9,533 nt of DNA, taken from NCBI GenBank assembly GCA_938023775.1, contig CALJDB010000199.1:1-9533 (forward strand), read 5' to 3'. Origin of the DNA: an uncultured Clostridia bacterium. Lineage in GTDB: Bacteria > Bacillota > Clostridia > Oscillospirales > Oscillospiraceae. Position numbers and translations under genes: made by a program. Under the pieces are notes generated by a model that made no database searches, was not told where the DNA came from, and worked only from the letters and a program-made list of their open reading frames with translations. Below, piece after piece: positions 6,027 through 9,533 of this stretch (within the stretch, counting starts at the first letter, position 1; every line of letters begins with the position of its first letter).

Positions 6027-6494
6027 TCAGACCGCCTTCATGGTCTTTTCCTCCAGATGGCGGATATCCGCCACCTTGGGGGTGGACGAGCCGTCCTTGA
6101 ACTCCAGCTCCAGCCACTCCTTCAGGATCTTTTTTGCGAGCTCCGGTCCGATGACGCGCGCGCCGAAGCAGATGACGTTGCCCTTGTTGCTGAGCTTCAG
6201 CCGCTCGCCGGAGAAGCTGTCGTGGCAGACGCCGGCACGGATGCCGGGGAATTTGTTGGCGCACATCGCCATGCCGAGGCCCGTGCCGCAGATGAGCACG
6301 CCCTCCTTCTCATAGCCGCTCGCGATGATCTCCTCGCAGACGCGCTCGGCGACGCGGGGGTAAGTCGTGGGGTCGTCGCTGCTGTCGCAGCCCATATTCT
6401 CGACGGGGTAGCCCAGCGAGGCGATGAACGCCGCGAGCTGCTCCTTCATCGCCACAGCGGCGTTGTCGCAGCCGATCACGATCGTTTTTTTCAC
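6027..6494 (-). CDS. rpiB: RpiB/LacA/LacB-family sugar-phosphate isomerase, probable D-erythrulose-4-phosphate isomerase (DerI type)
   Basis: A 155-residue protein of full RpiB length. The catalytic cysteine and its phosphate loop are present: C69 in ICGTGLGMA (68-76). D10 of the N-terminal CD motif is kept, but the next residue is N11 where ribose-5-phosphate isomerases have His (GCDH). The usual HNDANVL segment reads SNKGNVI (102-108), so the ring-opening His there is Ser; H91 in CHDSFS is present, as in LacA/LacB-like members. These changes, with the neighbouring LerI-like gene, suggest a four-carbon substrate: D-erythrulose 4-phosphate to D-erythrose 4-phosphate, which enters the pentose phosphate pathway. 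Ribose 5-phosphate remains possible. The start is GTG at 6494, set 9 bases after AAGGAGG (6510-6504). It lies 28 bases after the upstream PF09370 gene and 15 bases before the TIM-family gene. Confidence 0.92.
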   Translation of the reverse strand: MKKTIVIGCDNAAVAMKEQLAAFIASLGYPVENMGCDSSDDPTTYPRVAERVCEEIIASGYEKEGVLICGTGLGMAMCANKFPGIRAGVCHDSFSGERLKLSNKGNVICFGARVIGPELAKKILKEWLELEFKDGSSTPKVADIRHLEEKTMKAV

Positions 6495-6522
6495 AGTGTG
6501 CTTCCTCCTTGGGACGGTTTTT

Positions 6523-7350
6523 TCAGCGCAGACGCAGCGCCTTGAACTGCGTCACGACCTCGGTCACGGCGCGCTCGACCGGGATGCGCTCGATGCTCGA
6601 TGCGCCGATGAAGCCGTGGACGTCCGTGTTTTCAAACACCTGCCGCACGCTTTCCGGGTCCTCGAAGGGGCCGCCGTGGGTCACGACGAACACGTCCGGG
6701 TTTTCCCGCATCGCAATGTCGAAATAGCGCTGGGTCATCTCGCATGCCTCGGCAATGCTGCGGCTCGTGCGCGAGCCGATCATGCCGCCCGTCGTGCCGC
6801 CCACATGGACGCCGACGATGTCCACGCCCGCGGCGACGAAGTCGCGCACGTCCTGGTCCGTGAAGGCGTAAGCCACGGTGAAGATGTCCTTTTTCGCGCA
6901 GCCGGCGATCATTTTCACCTCTTCGGGAACGCCGCAGCCGAGCGCGTCGATCTGGTCGCGGATGACGCCCTCATAGGAGCCGAGGGCGGGCACGTTCGTA
7001 ATGCCGGAAAAGCCCATCTCCATCAGACGGTCGATGAACATCGGGATGTTGCGGTAAGGGTCGCTCGCGCCGACGCCGGCGATGACCGGGGTGTTCTTTA
7101 CCACGTTCAGCATGCGGTTGCCGAGTTGCTCCGTGATGGCGTTGGCGTCGCCGTAGGGCAGATAGCCGCAGAGCGACGCCGCGCCGTCCATGCGGAACGG
7201 TCCGGTGTTATAGGCCATGATAAGGTCGATCCCCGCGCGGTCGGCGGCCTTGGCGACAAGACCGATGCCCGCGCCGCCTAAAATGATCGGCTCATGGCGG
7301 CGGACCTGCGCGCGCAGCTTAGCGCGGATGGCGCTGCGTTCAAATTTCAT
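6523..7350 (-). CDS. Phosphoenolpyruvate hydrolase-like TIM-barrel protein (PF09370), Tm-1 C-terminal-domain homolog
   Basis: A 275-residue protein carrying the full signature set of the PF09370 family: GGAGIGLVAKAADRAGID (25-42), YNTGPFRMDG (47-56), LPYGDAN (64-70), AGVGASDP (91-98), MGFSGITNVPALG (112-124), GVDIVGVHVGGTTGG (175-189), THGGPFEDPESV (224-235) and IERIPVERAV (253-262). The regular spacing of acidic and glycine turns at strand ends fits a TIM barrel with a phosphate- or carboxylate-type ligand. In plants and fungi this domain is fused behind a UPF0261 ATP-binding domain as Tm-1. Here the two are separate genes, 28 bases apart and in the same order, so they probably act together. 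The ATG at 7350 is preceded by AGAGGAGAG at about 11 bases. Database names call it phosphoenolpyruvate hydrolase-like, but no reaction is established. This copy keeps the canonical loops and is likely the active form; the copy at 4381-5211 has diverged. Confidence 0.9.
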   Translation of the reverse strand: MKFERSAIRAKLRAQVRRHEPIILGGAGIGLVAKAADRAGIDLIMAYNTGPFRMDGAASLCGYLPYGDANAITEQLGNRMLNVVKNTPVIAGVGASDPYRNIPMFIDRLMEMGFSGITNVPALGSYEGVIRDQIDALGCGVPEEVKMIAGCAKKDIFTVAYAFTDQDVRDFVAAGVDIVGVHVGGTTGGMIGSRTSRSIAEACEMTQRYFDIAMRENPDVFVVTHGGPFEDPESVRQVFENTDVHGFIGASSIERIPVERAVTEVVTQFKALRLR

Positions 7351-7378
7351 AGATTCTCAAGCTCTCCTCTCAGAAGAT

Positions 7379-8608
7379 TCATCCGGCGCGGCGGCCGCTG
7401 CGCTCCAACAGCGCGAGCATGCGCGCGGCGAGCATATCGGCAAATTCCGGGTCGTTGATGTGGCAGTTCAGCTCGCGCACCGGGATATCCGGGCGCAGCG
7501 CGCCGCGGAGCGCGGCGAAGAGGGCGGCGTCGACGTCCGGACCGTACCAGTCTGAGCCCTCGTGATCATAAGACGAAATGCCGCGCAGGGGCAGCAGCAC
7601 CTCCGTGGAGCCGCGGGCGGCGCTCAGCCGTTCGCCGAGCAGCTTTCCGATGACGCGGTTTTCCGCCTCCTCCGTGCGCATGACGGTGGTGCTGGGGTTA
7701 TGCATCATAAAGCGGCGCTCCCCGCCGCGGTAGCGCTCCGGCACCGTTTCCGGACCGAGGAAATTGACCATATCCAGCCCGCCGACGCTCACGACCTGCG
7801 GAATCCCCATGTCGCCCGCGGCGGCGAGGCGCTCGCCCGCCACGGCACAGGTGCCGCCCATATAGGTCTGACCGACCTCCGCCGTGGTGAGGTCTACGAC
7901 GCCGCAGATGCGGCCCGTGCGGATGAGCTTTTCCATGTTCGCGCCGCCGACGCCGTTGCTATGGAAGACCCAGACCTCGTAGCCCGCCTCCTCCAGCCGC
8001 GCGCGGACGCGGTCGGCGCAGTGGGTCGTGATGCCGAACATGCTGACGGCGACGACGGGCTTTTCCGCCGCGCCGAGCCGCGCGCCGGACACCAGCGCGC
8101 AAACGGTCTCCGCCGCGCCGTCGATGGCGTAGCGCAGGAGGGCGTTCAGCCCCGCAATGTCCACGATGGGGTCGAGCACGACCGTGTCTCCGCCGGAGAC
8201 GAACAGCTCCCTTACGGCGCGGGCGAGGGTGCTCACCATGACCTTGGGCACGCCGATAGGCAGCGCAGCCATGGCAGTCATGCCGAGATAGGTCCCCTGA
8301 CCGCCGCCCATGGAGATCGCGCCCTGAATTTCGCCGGCGGCGAAGAGCTCGCCCACGATGGCGGCGGCGCCGCGCGCCATGACAGCCAGCGCGTCGGCGG
8401 GCGCGTTTTTCGCGAGCAGCTCCGCTGTGGTGCTGCCGCCGCGCCGTGCAACGCCGTCCGCGGGATAGTCCGCCGGAAAGCCCGCCGGACCGACGACGCC
8501 GCAGTCGATGACGCAGCAGTCGCAGCCGAGCTGGCGGATGCGGTTTTTCAGATAGAGAAACTCCGCGCCCTTGGTATCCAGTGTGCCGATGATGGCAATT
8601 TTGTTCAT
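7379..8608 (-). CDS. Tm-1-like ATP-binding domain protein (UPF0261)
   Basis: A 409-residue UPF0261 protein, the bacterial equivalent of the N-terminal half of plant Tm-1, whose tomato version binds ATP and a viral replication protein. The start MNKIAIIGTLDTKGAEF is the classical family beginning. The nucleotide site is seen in SMGGGQGTYLG (99-109), FGITT (191-195), FHSNGVGGANME (215-226) and DLTTAEV (239-245), followed by HNPSTTVMRT (303-312) and SSYDHEGSDWYGP (345-357). The two-lobed layout matches Rossmann-like halves with ATP between them. The ATG at 8608 is supported by GGAGG 7 bases upstream; a longer open frame to 9061 runs antisense-like through the permease gene and lacks family similarity. 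It lies 14 bases after the permease stop and 28 bases before its PF09370 partner. The bacterial function is unknown. In this operon it could activate or phosphorylate an acid-sugar substrate, a speculative role made attractive by the absence of a visible kinase. Confidence 0.92.
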   Translation of the reverse strand: MNKIAIIGTLDTKGAEFLYLKNRIRQLGCDCCVIDCGVVGPAGFPADYPADGVARRGGSTTAELLAKNAPADALAVMARGAAAIVGELFAAGEIQGAISMGGGQGTYLGMTAMAALPIGVPKVMVSTLARAVRELFVSGGDTVVLDPIVDIAGLNALLRYAIDGAAETVCALVSGARLGAAEKPVVAVSMFGITTHCADRVRARLEEAGYEVWVFHSNGVGGANMEKLIRTGRICGVVDLTTAEVGQTYMGGTCAVAGERLAAAGDMGIPQVVSVGGLDMVNFLGPETVPERYRGGERRFMMHNPSTTVMRTEEAENRVIGKLLGERLSAARGSTEVLLPLRGISSYDHEGSDWYGPDVDAALFAALRGALRPDIPVRELNCHINDPEFADMLAARMLALLERSGRRAG

Positions 8609-8615
8609 AAGCGTT

Positions 8616-8620
8616 CCTCC
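8616..8620 (-). promoter_or_regulatory. Ribosome-binding site deciding the start at 8608
   Basis: GGAGG on the minus strand lies 7 bases before the ATG at 8608, in the 14-base gap after the permease stop codon. It rules out the longer in-frame reading that begins inside the permease gene. Confidence 0.8.
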
Positions 8621-8622
8621 GC

Positions 8623-9533
8623 TTATTTCTTCGTCCGCGTGCTCATGGCGACCGCCACGACGATGATGGCGCCCTTGATGATGGACTGCACCGTGGTGGA
8701 GATGCCCATGATCATCAGCGCGTTCGTGATGGAGATGAGGATGAGCGCGCCGACGGCGGTCATGGGGATGGAGCCGCTGCCGCCGTTGAAGGCGGTGCCG
8801 CCGAGCACGACGGCGGCGATGGCATCCATCGCGTAGTCCCCGCCGACGTCCGGACGCGCCTGGCTCAGACGCGCGATCATCAGCAGACCGCAGAGTCCGG
8901 CGAGCAGACCGGAGACCGTCATGACCTTCACGACGACGTTCTCCGTGCGGATGCCGGAAAAGCGTGCCGCGGTGCGGTTGCCGCCGAGCGCCTTTACCTT
9001 GGCGCCGAAGGGCGTGCGGTGGTAAAAGAAGAACGACACCGCGCCGACGAGCAGCATCCACCAGAGCAGCAGCGGCACGCCGAGAAACGTTGCGTTGCCC
9101 CAGACCTTGCTGAAGGTGTCGGAATAGAGCACGAGCGCCTTCTGGCTTGTCACGGTCGTTGCGATGCCGGAATAGACGTAAGTCGTGCCGAGCGTGACGA
9201 GGAAGCTCGGCAGCTTCAGCTTGGTGACGAGAATGCCGTTCAGCAGCCCGCAGGCAACGCCCGTCGCGATGCCGGCTGCCGCCGCGACCCAGATGCCGAG
9301 CCCGGTCTTGTTCATAATAAGTCCCGCGACCATGCCGGAGAGCGCCGTCATGGCGCCGACGGAAAAGTCGATCTCGCCCGCGGTGATGCAGAAGGTCAGG
9401 CCAAAGCCCAGAATGGCGATGACCGCGACCTGACGGCCGATGACCAGCGCGTTCTGGAACGTGCGGAACTTTGGCTCGACAATGGAGAAGACAAGAATCA
9501 TCAGGATGAACACAACGAGCATGAAGTTGTTGC
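8623..9533 (-). CDS. RbsC-type sugar ABC transporter permease, 5' end outside window
   Basis: The C-terminal three hundred or so residues of a BPD_transp_2 permease like RbsC. The frame runs on past the Met at 9522 to the window edge (codons for NNF precede it), and family members begin further upstream, so the true start is outside. Counting from that Met, there are about eight hydrophobic membrane segments. Family motifs are CITAGEIDFSVGAM (45-58), LPSFLVTLGT (104-113), the cytoplasmic ATPase-coupling loop ALGGNRTAARFSGI (178-191), and AVVLGGTAFNGGSGSI (237-252); the C-terminus is short and basic (STRTKK). It forms the inner-membrane channel of an importer for a monosaccharide or sugar-like acid. 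The ATPase and the solute-binding protein must be encoded elsewhere, most likely just upstream on this strand. It is the first visible gene of the operon, so imported substrate is probably handed to the enzymes that follow. Confidence 0.92.
   Translation of the reverse strand, partial: NNFMLVVFILMILVFSIVEPKFRTFQNALVIGRQVAVIAILGFGLTFCITAGEIDFSVGAMTALSGMVAGLIMNKTGLGIWVAAAAGIATGVACGLLNGILVTKLKLPSFLVTLGTTYVYSGIATTVTSQKALVLYSDTFSKVWGNATFLGVPLLLWWMLLVGAVSFFFYHRTPFGAKVKALGGNRTAARFSGIRTENVVVKVMTVSGLLAGLCGLLMIARLSQARPDVGGDYAMDAIAAVVLGGTAFNGGSGSIPMTAVGALILISITNALMIMGISTTVQSIIKGAIIVVAVAMSTRTKK

Overview
The window looks like chromosomal DNA of a GC-rich member of the Clostridia, most likely a gut Oscillospiraceae-type bacterium. 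This is inferred from strong GGAGG ribosome-binding sites, GC-biased codon use, GTG starts, and intergenic DNA rich in stem-loops. No tRNA, rRNA, CRISPR array or transposase gene was seen.

Layout. (1) 2-1561 (+): the 3' part of an FtsX-type ABC permease with a large extracellular domain, unrelated to the rest. (2) 1562-1871: a structured, non-coding, MITE-like element of about 290 bp with ~50-bp terminal inverted repeats; each terminus is itself a 15-bp hairpin that works as a terminator in the outward direction. (3) 1872-2828 (-): a SorC-family sugar-responsive regulator, divergent from (4) 3021-4337 (+): a RuBisCO-like protein (form IV). The 192-bp gap between them carries candidate promoters for both and a cluster of GTT-n-AAC palindromes. 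(5) 4381-9533 (-): a tightly spaced operon. In transcription order it holds an RbsC-type sugar ABC permease (cut by the window edge), a Tm-1-like/UPF0261 ATP-binding protein, a phosphoenolpyruvate-hydrolase-like TIM-barrel protein (PF09370), an RpiB-family isomerase, a triose-phosphate-isomerase-family protein and a second, diverged PF09370 paralog. It converges on the RuBisCO-like gene and shares a bidirectional terminator with it.

Interpretation. A RuBisCO-like protein with TpiA-like and RpiB-like isomerases matches the known lower part of D-apionate catabolism. There OiaX decarboxylates 3-oxo-isoapionate 4-phosphate to L-erythrulose 1-phosphate, LerI converts this to D-erythrulose 4-phosphate, and DerI converts that to D-erythrose 4-phosphate. 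The known upstream enzymes (oxidoisomerase ApnO, DUF1537 kinase OiaK) are not in view. In their place sit the Tm-1-like protein and two PF09370 barrels, families without a settled metabolic function. The most interesting reading is an ABC-transporter-fed, SorC-regulated pathway for a branched or oxidised sugar, in which Tm-1/PF09370 proteins perform undescribed steps upstream of the RuBisCO-like enzyme. The pathway assignment is inference; the family assignments are strong.
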